A stretch of DNA of 64,000 nt from Panopea generosa (Eukaryota > Mollusca > Bivalvia > Adapedonta > Hiatellidae): assembly GCA_029582155.1 (NCBI GenBank), contig CM055906.1:16143828-16207827 (forward strand), given 5' to 3'. Positions within the stretch are counted from its first letter, which is position 1, and the number at the start of each line of letters is the position of its first letter. Position numbers and translations under genes: made by a program. Below are positions 48,981-60,451 of this stretch, piece by piece. Below the pieces are notes generated by a model. The model made no database searches. It had not been told where the DNA came from and was given only the letters and a program-made list of their open reading frames with translations.

Positions 48981-49170
48981 TTGTCGCACTGCGCATGCTC
49001 AGTATAAACAACAACAACGCGGCTTACAGTCAGGACCCACACGGTCATTTTAGTACGCAACCCTGCTCACTTAACGACAGCGTAGCAATGGTGAAAATAG
49101 TCCACTTTCAGCATCGCAAGCTATTTCGGTCGCCATTTTTGGGGGTAAACTACGGGGGGAAATTGAAATT
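48981..49170. promoter_or_regulatory. CpG-containing patch with NRF1- and YY1-like motifs
   Basis: CTGCGCATGCTCAG (about 48988-49001) is close to an NRF1 site and GGTCGCCATTTTTG (49127-49140) to a YY1 site on the minus strand. CpG dinucleotides are frequent, unlike the surroundings. On the minus strand an ATG in strong context (AAAAATGGCGACC) opens 21 codons and stops at TAA directly before a GTGAGC donor-like site. On the plus strand a 115-codon frame spans 48995-49342. I cannot decide direction or assign a gene; a promoter is the most economical reading. Confidence 0.3.
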
Positions 49171-50036
49171 GTGGTCTCATTACCACGATTTCAGCTTGAT
49201 GTTTGATTCGGAAATATTTATTGTAATAAAAGAAATGCTGGAATACTTTAAAAATGTAGTATACTTGCTTTGTTTGGTCAAAATATCGATTTTAACCCGC
49301 ACAAAGGCAACTTTTTATGCTCCACTGTTTCGCCGTTCTTGAAAATCGCTCATTTTCGATTCATGTTTAGGCTATTATACGAATGTGTTTTTTCCTTTTT
49401 TTATGCATGTGCTATAAAATCAGAGCTTTTAGCAAGTCTGCCACATTTAGACTATTATTTATAAGACGAAAAACATGCACAATATTAGTTTTTTTAACAC
49501 CACTTGCTCGATTTTTGCGGTGGTGAAAGTGGCGAGTTCACGCAGATCGATTCTATATGGAGGTCGTCTCGAAAGTAAACGGAAGGCAACCCGTGTTATT
49601 AACATTGTTATTTGTTTCTTCTTTTTTTCTGTCAACCAAAGCTATCACCCAGAGGTAATTTATTGTATGTTTTTTTTATTAAATAAATTACATCCGTTTT
49701 CAAATATTTCATTTTTATAGGTTTTCATGACAACAGCACTTTTGACGCAAGCAGCAAAACTCCAACCACAGTCACTACATTGCCCTGACCCACACATTTA
49801 TAAAGTAAAACATTTAAAATGTATTTATGTGTTTGTTTGTACGAGATCACCAAACATGGAATATTTACTTAAATATTTATTTGTATAATTTTGAGGATCC
49901 CACATTCCATCAAAAACTAAATAACATATTTTATGTATAAATTGATTACATTCTTAATTGGATTTCTTAAATAGCATTATGTATCCAAGTTCTCAGTACA
50001 CAATAACATATATAATAAAATAACATATAGAAAAGG
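49171..50036. other. sequence with two unrecognised frames
   Basis: Frames at 48995-49342 and 49475-49720 are longer than average but unrecognised. A GAG/GTAATT donor-like site ends the second frame's more protein-like part near 49654. Confidence 0.25.
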
Positions 50037-50465
50037 GGTTTCCTAACTTGGGCTACGCGCCTAGGTAAGACCGAAATAGATTTCCCGCTTAACTTTGCAA
50101 CATATTTTGTGACGTATTAAACGAGTCGCGTGATTTAATTTTTATTTCAAATTGATCCCTCATACAGGTTCACGCGTTGTGATATTTGTTTTATCAAGAA
50201 GTACAAATGACGATGTGAAGAAGTATTAAAGTGCTGTCTATTTTTTGGAATGGGGATTCCGTTTAAATCTACCTCTTCAATTGAAACATCGATTTTGTCA
50301 CGTTTTGGTGGATTTGATATACATAACCATTTCGGATTATATTTATTTATGATAATGAGAGGCTTTTTATCTAATTTAATAATAATTCTATTTTTTAAGA
50401 CAATTATAGCGTTTTTTCCTGATATACTCCCTTTAAGATGGAGAAGCATCATTAAAAAGTCATTT
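50037..50465 (+). repeat. interspersed repeat R1, copy 2
   Basis: Begins CTAACTTGGGCTACGCGCC, contains GACGTATTAAACGAGTCGCG, AAAGTGCTGTCTATTTTTTG and CACGTTTTGGTGGATTTG, and ends near CTGATATACTCCCTTTAAG. It lacks the 190-base middle found at 34.8 kb. Confidence 0.82.
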
Positions 50466-50742
50466 ATAAATTTCTTTTCCATAATTTTTGTTATACTTAT
50501 TCTCATCTTCTTTATCTTCAAATTGTTCAAAATGTTACTTTGCAAGACATGCTTGAGCTACCTTTATCAACAGCAATTTAAATTTTGTTTGTAGTAAATA
50601 CCTCATTTTCTACATCTTTCTTTTTTTCTGTTTTCTTCTTTTGTGATAAAAAGACATTATACTATTTCCCATTGACAAATATGAAAGACCAGAATTTGAA
50701 GTTATGACATTTAGAAACATTATACAGTATGGCTCCATATGC

Positions 50743-51198
50743 GTCTCACTACACAGTAACGCCCCCTTTTTGTCACGGAAAAAACTTTTTCCCATGGAAA
50801 ACAAGGTCTATTTAATTTGGTTTTGAAATATTTTCAAAATGGTTCATAGTAGCTGGATTTCTTGCTGCGGATGAATAAAGCAAAAGTTGGTATAGCATAT
50901 ACTGCAATAAGACATCACGGGGGTTAAAAAAGTGACTCTTATAGGATTTCCAACATATTATGATATGCAGGTATTTATGAGCATCTGAGGACTTCTTTTA
51001 AAAAAATCGCAGGGTGTCACTGTACCCTCTTTTAAAAAAATCAATGTGGTCAACCTACCAGTTATTGTGCATTTTTATGTGGTTTACATTCCTGCAATGA
51101 AAAAAAAATGACAAAAAATTATATGTGGAATTATTTTTTTACCTTGAAAATCCTAGACCTTATTTCATACAGACCAACATTCAACTGTGTAGTGAGAC
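50743..51198 (-). mobile_element. non-autonomous DNA element, family M2, copy 2
   Basis: Left end GTCTCACTACACAGTAAC, right end AACTGTGTAGTGAGAC: a 15-base perfect inverted terminal repeat. ATATG occurs beside both ends (one base off the left repeat, one off the right), a 5-bp target duplication. The interior is the reverse complement of 29731-30143 and 60165-60405. Confidence 0.88.
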
Positions 51199-52000
51199 CT
51201 ATATGACTCATTCTCTTATATTAAGAAGATACAGTAAATTCATAACTGATACAGAAACAGGAATTTAACAACTAATTCACTTTCACATTTTAGTTATTAA
51301 AATGAATAAATTCAACGGAACACGTTATCTTTATCAACACACTTATATTTATAAGCATTTAGCAATATATTTAAGTACAAAATGATGCATGGGTAATACA
51401 ACCACATTTGTATATTGAAACATCGTGTACTAATTAATAAATAAATCGTTTTCCCATTGATTAAAAAAAATAAATTGAAACAGCTTCTCACAATCGGCTT
51501 GCTTCAAATCACAGGAAGCCGAATTATTCGATATTTCTTTAACATATACTGGATTAAACTGTAGGCCTTCCATAATGGACATGAAAAACTACGTACAATC
51601 ATCTATGTACCATAAACGAGTATTTTCATTTGTTTTTTTCCGCCAAAAAAGAAAGACTATTGTAGCCATTTCGATAATTCAGATCTGTCGGCAATCACTG
51701 CTCACATGGCCGCATTAAAATTAATGTTTTTATTGAATTAAACGAATTAAACATGTACTTACCATATTGTTTATAAAAATCCATCATAAGAAACTATTAC
51801 AAAAGCATTCATGAGCAACTTTTTGCAGAAACAGCGAAGCAAATTCGTATATTGGTGCTTCCGTCTTGTCAAAATATGTAAACAAAAATGGCGTGTCATC
51901 CAAGGTCAACAAACTGGAGTTCTCCGTTGTTCCATACTAGGCTGTATAAAAATTGTCGATCGAAACAATTTTTGACCAGTTTGATATAGTTTTTATTTTA
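51199..52000. other. unique AT-rich sequence
   Basis: No gene recognised. An AAAATGGCGTG motif at about 51888 resembles a YY1/start context, but the frame after it has no support. Confidence 0.35.
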
Positions 52001-52233
52001 TTAACATATTTGATTGAAATAGCCAAACTTTTGTTTACTCAAATATGTTTGTTTTGGTGATTTTTGGCATGGTGTCGAGGCTACTGTCAAATCAGCTGAC
52101 AGCATTTCGTTGTCGTTGATAACACTTGGACAGGTACCATCTTTCAAAAGGCGCAGTGAAAAATACGACGTTTGCCTGGTATCTATTTTTTTCAAAAACG
52201 GCAAATAAGGTATAAATCTATAGATTCTGAAAA
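52001..52233 (-). CDS. possible terminal exon, unidentified protein
   Basis: On the minus strand a good acceptor (TTCTTTAAATTTTCAG, ending about 52234) opens a frame reading IYRFIPYLPFLKKIDTRQTS, then YFSLRLLKDGTCPSV, NDNEMLSADLTVASTPCQ and KQTYLSKQKFGYFNQIC before TAA at 52001. The composition is protein-like, unlike most frames here, and an AATAAAATAAAA signal lies just after the stop. A donor-like GAAAATGTAAGA occurs only about 70 bases upstream of the acceptor, which would be a very short intron. I do not recognise the protein. Inverted-repeat arms around it (see the separate entry) raise the alternative that this is part of a repeat. Confidence 0.25.
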
Positions 52234-52282
52234 TTTAAAGAAAATTTGAAGATACCCATTTTTGCTGCGCCTTTTGAAGTTT
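52144..52282. repeat. inverted repeat with about 20-base arms
   Basis: TTTCAAAAGGCGCAGTGAAAA at about 52142-52162 and its complement TTTTGCTGCGCCTTTTGAAG at about 52260-52279, spacer about 100 bases. Confidence 0.75.
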
Positions 52283-52659
52283 TGCCAATCTTACATTTTC
52301 AGAAAAAGCACAAATTACGAAACGTCCGACGGCGCTACAAATATAAAACGCAACGAGCTTTTAATCAGTAATATTTTTATATTGATAATTATTCAATATA
52401 TTTTGAAACATGAATTATAATTTCGAGGACTTGAGTTATGTCATTATCTCAATATATTGAATTTAATAAGGTACTAAGATTTCAATTAAAAAGCGCGCGC
52501 TCCTTTAATGGGACTTTTTTGTGTTAAACTACTGTACAAAAATGAGCAGGTTATTCGGTGATCCACGTTTCTTTGTTCTCGTGGGTCTTGAATGTTAACT
52601 AGCCATACCGCAAGATCAAGTTAGCCGCTCGCACAGCTATTCCTGCCATAGGCTATATA

Positions 52660-52894
52660 TATATTTAACTGGATCCTACTCATATAAAGCTATCAGTTCA
52701 TGTATGTAAATTTGTCCACCCTGTCCAGATGTGTTACATGTAATTCCATAGTATATAAGTCATGGTCGACACCAAATTTATTTGGTTTGGCAGAGGCCTT
52801 GATATTGTATCTATGGTTTGCATTGTAGCTAGGCGCACTCGCCGTAGTCTGGTTTGTACATTTATCTTTTGGTTATTCACAAATAATTATCTCC

Positions 52895-52917
<23 letters not shown>
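52660..52917 (+). repeat. interspersed repeat R2, copy 3, ending in (AT)n
   Basis: The complement of the intronic copies at 38.2 and 38.6 kb: ACTCATATAAAGCTATCAG, CCAGATGTGTTACATGTAAT, GATATTGTATCTATGGTTTG and CACAAATAATTATCTCCATA, then a 24-base (AT)n. Confidence 0.82.
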
Positions 52918-52927
<10 letters not shown>

Positions 52928-54119
52928 TCTATATATACCTTTATTTAAATAAATTCATTTGTGTGATACGAATGATTATTGCATTTAGATAAAGTATTTC
53001 GCTATGAAAAATAAGATTATTTTAGTCCAGTTTGTCTACGTGAATAATTAAGCTTGCCACCTCAAAATTGTTGACCATTTTGTGGACTTCCCATTCAAGC
53101 AACCTCTATTAAACCAGCTCGTTGACCTCTCCTTTCAAATATTTTTAAAGAGGAAACTTGTTATTTTCATGACATTATATATGAATAAAAACATTTATCT
53201 CCGGATGGTATTTGTTATTTAAACACATTACGTTTTAGTGGAATTTGCCTTGTATCAATACAATATCGATTTGATATCGTTTTATTCATGTACATACGAA
53301 TTTCGTATTACGCTTTCACCAAATGCAACACGACAGATTTTAAATCCGTTCGTTAATTAACACGGGCATATCAGTGAACAAAGAAATGATGCCAGCCCAA
53401 TGAAGACGTTCATTAAACCGAGGATTTATACAGAAAATGGAAAGTAACTAATTGACCTTTCGACAAGATTGCGCATTCACACACATTTTCACAAATATCG
53501 TTATCAATATGCTTAATTAGTTTTTACCAGCTATATGCACAGATGTATCACAAAATAAATATCGTATCTGAAATGCATTTGCTTCTCGGTAAACATATAT
53601 AGAATAATGTCCGATGTTTATTCCAATTATCAATTACTGTCTAAGTCGTGTATTACACATACACTTTAAACTTCAGCAATATCAAGTGCCGTATTGTAAC
53701 AAACAGTAGTTTCTCCGCAGACCAGGATGTTCAAACAATGTGTAGGTCTTCAGTTGAAAGTTTCGTTCCAGCCAAATATCCTATCAGTATGGCATCTGTC
53801 ATATACGATTAAGGACTAGTCTGTTATTGATATTGATTATTGGATACTTAACAGCAAATGAGATAAATTGAGATCATTATTTAAGACAAGCATTCAGCGA
53901 CTTGTTTTAAAGGGTCAACATCAATCGGCATTAAACACACATAGAAAAGTAAACAACTGAAGCTTACATCTATAGATATATACAAAAATACAATCGGCTG
54001 ATAACTGAAGATTTAGTACACTGTAATATGATTTTTGAAAAATAATGTTTTTCATATGTCATGAATTATATTTATGTTGCAATACAATGCATGACTTTAT
54101 TAAAACAGGGTAACGTAGT
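52918..54119. other. unique AT-rich sequence
   Basis: Nothing recognised. Confidence 0.4.
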
Positions 54120-54933
54120 TTTGTTATATAAATAACCGTTGCCGTTTCGCATGTTGCAGGACAATTATAAAAAAAGTGTTTGTGAATTTGAGCATGCATG
54201 TGTGCAAACATTTGTCTTATCTGTATAACATCTGCTAAAGACATCATATAATACAAAATGTAAAACAAATCCGCTTGATTGTTTTTATATTGACATACTT
54301 TCAAGCCTACTCGATAAGCTATTTTAACAGGCAGAAAAGTGATAAGAAACTGATTTTGTGAAACTGCCAGGAATTGTCATAATAGATAAGTCAGAAACCT
54401 CAAAGGGGTCTGAAACTGGTTATCAGTTGCTTTTGTCTCTGATTTACAATCCTATCGCTGGCAGATATTCTAAGAGAGACTGAGTTATCAATCTAAACAT
54501 CATTACGATTTCGGTTGTCTGTGTTTCATCCGTCTGGATGTTGTACAATAGTAGGTCTGTAATTCCGAAACATAATGCCACAATCGGAAAAACGCCCTCC
54601 CGCCTTTTCCTTTTCGAACGTAGGCAGAAATAAAAGAACGTAGACATGCTGGAAAAATAATTGCCAAGCAGAAATGAAAGAGCGTTGTTCCGATTGGCAA
54701 TACTATTAGTTCAGAATAGCGAGTATTCATTTCCGCATAAGTTCGATATAGTTCGGAGACAGACGGAAATGGCCGAATGCTATTCCGACTGGAGTTCGGA
54801 AAACATGTTTGTTTTCAGCGGTGTAATCAGCATCCGTTGCAAAAAAAAATATTCAAAGTAAAAGATTTTATTAAAACTACTCAAATCGAGAATTATATTT
54901 AAATACGATAATAGTATTTCTTTTATTTAAAAC

Positions 54934-55010
54934 ATGGCGTCTATAATGCATAATTCGATGGACTTATTAACAAATATTACATCAAGGGTGCACGTAAACC
55001 TAACTGTGAC
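54934..55010 (+). other. possible first coding exon
   Basis: AAAACATGGCG is a strong start context, the frame reads MASIMHNSMDLLTNITSRVH then VNLTV, and a consensus donor GTGAC/GTAAGT follows at 55010-55011. Two N-x-T sequons suggest an extracellular N-terminus. No second exon was found, and the matching place in the other duplicate (about 61.7-61.9 kb) does not obviously preserve it, so support is weak. Confidence 0.2.
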
Positions 55011-55228
55011 GTAAGTTAACAATAAAACTTTAATGTGGTTGCATTTAACAATGTAACATTGAATTGATATAAAATTCAAAACATGGTTATGATAAAAGGC
55101 AACATTTCAAAATGTTTAAATTGGCTAAAATTATTTGTTTCCACTATAGCATCCCTATATATACTCACTGATCCCTGCATTGGCAAAGGGATATCTATTT
55201 AAACATGCCAAAATATTGTACTGAAAAG

Positions 55229-55628
55229 GGATTTCCTAACTAGAGCTACGCGCCTAGGTAAGAATAAAATAGATTTTCCGCTTAAAACATATTTTGTGAT
55301 GTATTAAATAAGTCACACGATAACACTTTGATTTCAATATGATCCGTTATACAGGTTTACACGTAATACACTTTATTTCATCTTAGAAAGTGTCCAAATG
55401 ACGATATAACAGTCATTAAGTGCTGTCTATTTTAAGAATGGGGATTTCGTTTCAAGTTTTGAACTCCAAATAATTATCGATTATGTCACGTTTTGGTGAA
55501 TTTGACATACCAAACCATTTGGATTGTATTTATTTATGATGATGAGATGCTCATTATCTATTTTTAAAACAATTTAATTTGTTTTAGACATTTATTGCTT
55601 TTTTCCTGATATAATCTCTTTAATGATC
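55229..55628 (+). repeat. interspersed repeat R1, copy 3
   Basis: CTAACTAGAGCTACGCGCC, GATGTATTAAATAAGTCACAC, AAGTGCTGTCTATTTTAAG and CACGTTTTGGTGAATTTG. It is inserted within duplicated segment copy 1 and absent from copy 2. Confidence 0.82.
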
Positions 55629-55790
55629 TTGACTGTAATAATAAAATGTATATAATTACGTGGCATACAGTGGCAATTTAACGACGACACATGGTAACAT
55701 TCACGGCGGTACTACAAGTGGCTTACATGACAGTACAAGTGTGTCATATATAAGCAGTGTATAACCGATATGTGGAATGTGAAAGAAAAA

Positions 55791-55946
55791 GTTCGATACT
55801 CCGCCACGGCTATGTGTGGTGTTCTTGAGCAAGACACTTTTCCGCATATGCTTAATATCGGTTCTAACCAGGAAGACTTCGAGTGTGGTTTTGCCTAAGT
55901 TGTAAGAACATGTTTCACAATTTAAGTAAAGTAAATACGTTTAAAC
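55791..55946 (+). mobile_element. SINE-B, copy 2, 5'-truncated
   Basis: Begins within the B box (GTTCGATACTCCGCC) and continues TATGTGTGGTGTTC, TTGAGCAAGACACTTTTCCG, ATGCTTAATATCGG and ACTTCGAGTGTGG to a GTTTAAAC end. It is only in duplicate copy 1. Confidence 0.82.
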
Positions 55947-56109
55947 TAAAGAAAAAGAAATTGAAACTGTAATATGAATAACTTTCTTGTAATATTAGCT
56001 ATAACATAAAATACATAAATTTGACATATATTGTGGGATTTGTCAGGCAAGAAAAATCATATAGCACTGCAATAGTTTTCACACTTTCGAAACATATAAC
56101 GTGACAATA

Positions 56110-56500
56110 CTCAGCTATGATACTTTACTCTATTCTAAATCAAGGAAACTTTTTTGTAACGTGTTCCGTAGCAATTGTACATTATGTGACATATTCTGTG
56201 GCAATGGTATGTAGTTTTGTATGTGTTACTTTAATAAAACGTAACTGTTCTATGGGTAAAAAAACCCATAAATGTCACGTATTTTATAGCAACGAGCTAT
56301 TGTCGCTGAACATTCTGTTGTTATATGGCATAGCGACGAGACATAATTATGGCCTAAACGATAGCAACATATTAGCAGCGAAACGTTAATGTGACGAATT
56401 CACTAAGCAATGAGATATTGCCGTGACATGTTCCGTAATAATGAGGCATAAAGCATGACGTTATTTATAACAATTATACATTATTGCGTCTTCCTTTATT
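56110..56500 (+). repeat. degenerate repeat of a TAGCAACGAGATATTGTC-type motif
   Basis: Motifs such as ATAGCAACGAGCTATTGTCG, GTGACATATTCTGTGGCAAT and GCAATGAGATATTGCCGTGA recur about every 35-45 bases. Similar motifs lie at 61900-62100 in the duplicate. The 90-codon frame at 56117 is within it. Confidence 0.5.
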
Positions 56501-57253
56501 TATTGAGTTATTACTGTTGTGTCTTTTTAGCAATGAGATAAATTTCATTGAAAATTACTTTTGGTTGGTCAATTATGTTCTATACCAATGATATATAACA
56601 TTGAATACGTCTTTTGTTACACATATTGTGTGCGACTGAAGTTACTTTTATTTGTATTTCTATTGAAGACATCAATACTAATGATTTATAATATTTGTGG
56701 GTTAACTGAAGCGGACTTTAGGAAAGAATGAGAGTAAATTTGACACAATTGGGCTTTGTCCTTAAATGCATCAATAATGCAGATTCTGAGGAAGTATGCA
56801 TATATGGCATTAAGATGCACTTAATTAGACATGTGTATAGTTGAATAATGACAAGTTATGGGAGTCAGTTGCCATGGGATATAGTAGTTAATATGATAGT
56901 GAAATACTAAAATGAAATTGTTCTTATCGCTAGTGGTAATTGAGTATGTAAGACATTGAAAGTCAGGAAATGTCATTTCAATGTCTGATTTCTATTTTGG
57001 TACATTAATGTCGTATATTTAAATGGTTAAAATGACAGAAAATCACAATAATTTATTTTGCGAATAATTTAGATTTTCAAACAAACGCACCGATGAAATG
57101 TGCAGACGTGTAAACTATTATTTTATATTTATTCGACAAAAACACATTTGAACAGTTTTTTTAATTAGGTAAACTCAAAACATCACACATGGTCGTCATC
57201 TATAGTATAATCATCAAATCATACACCAGTGTCCAGCCATCGCACCAGTATAG

Positions 57254-57493
57254 ATGATCGTAAAGCGGTGTAATATATGTTTTCTTGGGGTACAGGAACG
57301 GCACCAGAACCCCAGCCCCGATCTCACCCCACGGCCCCTTAAAGAGCGTAATGCCATACCATACGAACACGCTTATTGGTCAGTTGCTGAAGTTGAATAC
57401 ATTGACTCACGTCATAGTTTAGAAAGCACATTAGAGCGCTATGAATTGTGGCCGAGACATGGTTCCATACTTTTATATTATAGTAGAATATAA
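57254..57493 (+). other. GC-richer frame, possible old exon, unidentified
   Basis: After an acceptor-like TTTTCTTGGGGTACAG (ending about 57295) the frame reads ERHQNPSPDLTPRPLKERNA, then IPYEHAYWSVAEVEYIDS and LERYELWPRHG before a stop at 57491. Its composition differs clearly from its AT-rich flanks. No family was recognised and no partner exon found. Confidence 0.22.
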
Positions 57494-59392
57494 CAAACCT
57501 GAATTAGGAGATGTCATGAACAGGGGTAGAATTGTGTTATATATCATACGTATGTGCTTGTTTCCCTGGACTCACTTGTATGTCGACGACATAAAAGCTG
57601 TGTTTTAGCTGGTAGCACCCATTAAACAGGTTTAAGTTCTAAGTGATAGTCTTTCTCTTACATGTTTGGATGGTATTGACTTAAAACTAAAATCAAAACC
57701 AATTTATACTGTTTTGGTTCCGATGTAATTTTTAAACAAATAGCTTCCAAATAGTTATTTCATGCATACTATTTGAATAATCCAGCAAGTTGTTAATATG
57801 TTAACAATCATAAAAGGTCAATTAATCCAACTGAAATAAATTGGTATAGAAAACCTTGTAATTTAAAGCCTCATTAAACTTCCAAAATGCACACTTTTGG
57901 ATAATAACAAATATAATTGTAATTTAATGTGTTTATAGTATTGCTAAAACCATTCCTGTAGACCCTTGGTGACTGTTTTTAAAAAAGCTAGAAAATAAAT
58001 AACTCCGATCGAAATGTGTATTTCTAAGACGCGCGGGCCGAACTTTTAACTTTTGTTTGAATTTTTGTAATTCCGTAATGTTTCTTTCCGACTGTACTAC
58101 CACCAGTGATCGTAAGTACACAAATGAATACTGCAGTGGCCATGTGCGGATTAAGACCGTTAAATAAGGACTCATTAACAAAATCAGAAAAGTTATGGCT
58201 TCACAGATATTATGTATCGTTATTGGGTTTTCTTTTTAAAAAATATATTGATGTCTGCAATAAAACTGTTTCGAACTAAGTACGCACTATATTATATATA
58301 CGCACTGAAAACAGAGTACGGAAAACTAGTGTTAATCGGAAAGAAAAGAACATAAAGTTGGAAACAAAACACGGTCTTAATTATGTAATCATAATGTGCT
58401 TTATATTTATTTTTTCGTTTGCAAAATCTCTTAGTGATCCAATAAACATATATTCTATCATATGGAAGAGTAAAACTGATTTAAATTAAAACTAAAAACA
58501 ACTATTTCGGAAGTTTTATGAGCCTTTAAAAACCTAAACATAGAAATTGTCAAAGAGAAAAAAACATTTAATTCGCACATTACGTGTATGTTTGTTTGAG
58601 TAATATCACCGTCACTAGCTTTTATTTAGTAGATACATCTGTCGGTTCGTGTCATTTATGGAATACTGTTGACAATGCAATAGATACCATCAGATACAAA
58701 TAGATCACATGACATACAACAACCAACAGCTTACAAAGTGTCAAACCCATTTATGGCTTCAGTTTCAGCAAACTCTATTATTTATGATTCCATGCTGCGG
58801 CTCGAAGTTAGCAGGCTTGGCCATCTTAACAGTGCCATGCTCTACATGTTTACTATTAAATGCATCTGCTGTGCATTAGAAATACGTACTTTTATTAGTA
58901 CTTATCAGTATAAAACTTTTCCATGTTCATCAATAGCTGCTGCTAAATGTCTTTACATAGTTTTATACTTATTTTAATTACACGAATAATCACAGTTTGA
59001 ATTTTTTTTTACTTTCTTCTTATTCTTCCTGGTAAAGTGCAGGACCCACTCTGAGACATACATGCATTTTAAAAGTATAATTGAATATACATTGTCAAAC
59101 GAAAAAATAACCCAAGCATTACGAACTAAATTAACTATATCATGAAATGCGATGATAAAAATTATCAAATAATATGCTAAGAAACCTATAACAGCATTAT
59201 CTATAACATAGATAGTTCATATGATGTATCAGGAAAAGTGATTGTGTTTCTACAGCCCAATATAAAACTGTAAATGGAAACAAATATTTTGTTTGTTTAA
59301 ATGGTGGTAGACTCGCACGCTATAAATAATATTGACCTCAAGTTGGAAATTATCTAGCAAACTTTCTCCAGTAAAATGTTTAGAGAAGCTAA
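57494..59392. other. unique AT-rich sequence
   Basis: Frames at 57933-58181 (minus) and 58738-58977 (plus) were inspected and not recognised. Confidence 0.35.
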
Positions 59393-59999
59393 GCTCGTGT
59401 CCACAACTTAAGAAGTGGTAGGTCTGTGATCTCAAAGCAGAACTTAGATCAGACTCGTGTCCACAACTTTAGAAGTGGTAGGTCAGTGATCTCAAAGCAG
59501 AACTTAGATCACACTCGTGTCCACAACTTTAGAAGTGGTAGGTCAGTGATCTCAAAGCAGAACTTAGATCACACTCGTGTCCACAACTTTAGAAGTGGTA
59601 GGTCAGTGATCTCAAAGCAGAACTTAGATCACACTCGTGTCCACAACTTTAGAAGTGGTAGGTCTGTGATCTCAAAGCAGAACCTTAGATCACACTCGTG
59701 TCCACAACTTTAGAAGTGATAGGTCATTGATCTCAAAGCAGAATCTTAGATCACACTCGTGTCCACAACTTTAGAAGTGGTAGGTATGTGATCTCAAGGC
59801 AGAACTTTAGATCACACTCGTATCAACAATTTTAGAAGCGGTAGGTCTGAGATCTGAAAGTATAATCTTAGATCACACTCGTGTCCACAACTTTAAAAGT
59901 GGTAGGTCAGTGATGTCAAAGCAGAACCTGAGATCACACTCGTGTCCACAACTTTAACACTGGTAAGTCTATGATCGCAAAGCAGAAGTTAGATCACAT
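59393..59999 (+). repeat. 60-bp minisatellite, 10 copies
   Basis: Unit GTGTCCACAACTTTAGAAGT, then GGTAGGTCAGTGATCTCAAA, then GCAGAACTTAGATCACACTC. The middle copies are nearly identical and the right-hand copies degenerate, with 1-base insertions. The 95-codon frame (20-residue period, VISKQNLDHTRVHNFRSGRS) is an array frame that breaks at the first indel. Confidence 0.95.
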
Positions 60000-60164
60000 T
60001 TGTCATCAAAATGTACAACAGTTGTGCTGTGTGCCTCATCTAGCGTTACTCAGAACGTAAAATTTAATATTTTATAAGCGACCAATGTCACGTTAAAAAT
60101 CATATTAAATATGTGCTCACCATGCGCAACAATGTAATTTTCATAGCAGATATATATATAACCA

Positions 60165-60405
60165 CATAAAAATGCACAATAACTGGTAGGTTGGCTAGTT
60201 TGTTTTTTTACAACAGGTTGCAGTGACACCCTGGGATAATTACATGCATATGTTGAAATCCTATAGAAGTCACCTTTTTAACACCAGTGATGTCTTATTG
60301 CAGTATATGCTATGCCAACTTTTGCTCTAATCATCTGCAGTAAGAAAGCACAACTACTATGAACCATTTTGAAAATATTTCAAAACCAAACTACATAGGC
60401 CTTTT
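60165..60405 (+). mobile_element. family M2, copy 3, lacking recognisable ends
   Basis: ACAATAACTGGTAGGTTGG, GCAGTGACACCCTG, ATCCTATAGAAGTCACC, ACTATGAACCATTTTGAAAA and CAAAACCAAACTACATAGG match the complement of 50815-51090. Neither terminal GTCTCAC repeat was found. Confidence 0.8.
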
Positions 60406-60430
60406 TTTAAGCGTAAGAATAATCTTACCG

Positions 60431-60451
60431 TGGTGGTGGTGGTGGTGGTGT
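60431..60451 (+). repeat. (GGT)n microsatellite
   Basis: Seven GGT units. Confidence 0.95.

Larger units (their letters stand above)
54120..57085 (+). repeat. diverged segmental duplication, copy 1
   Basis: Collinear with 61295-62660. Matching landmarks: AACATCTGCTAAAGACATCA (54226) with AGCATCTGCTAAAGGCATCA (61408); GTCATAATAGATAAG with GTCCATAATAGATGAG; CTTAAATGCATCAATAATGC (56762) with CTTAAATGCATTAATAATGT (62285); GAGTCAGTTGCCATGGGATA (56863) with GAGTCAGTTGCCATTGGATA. This copy is longer, partly because it gained R1 (55229-55628), SINE-B (55791-55946) and an unrecognised GC-richer block (54590-54860). Confidence 0.82.

Noticed and set aside
50147-50594. Overlapping 132- and 114-codon frames on opposite strands
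   Set aside because: Both lie largely in repeat R1, and other R1 copies do not keep either frame open.
59426-59713. 95-codon frame with 20-residue repeat
   Set aside because: Translation of the 60-bp array, ended by the first 1-base insertion in a unit.
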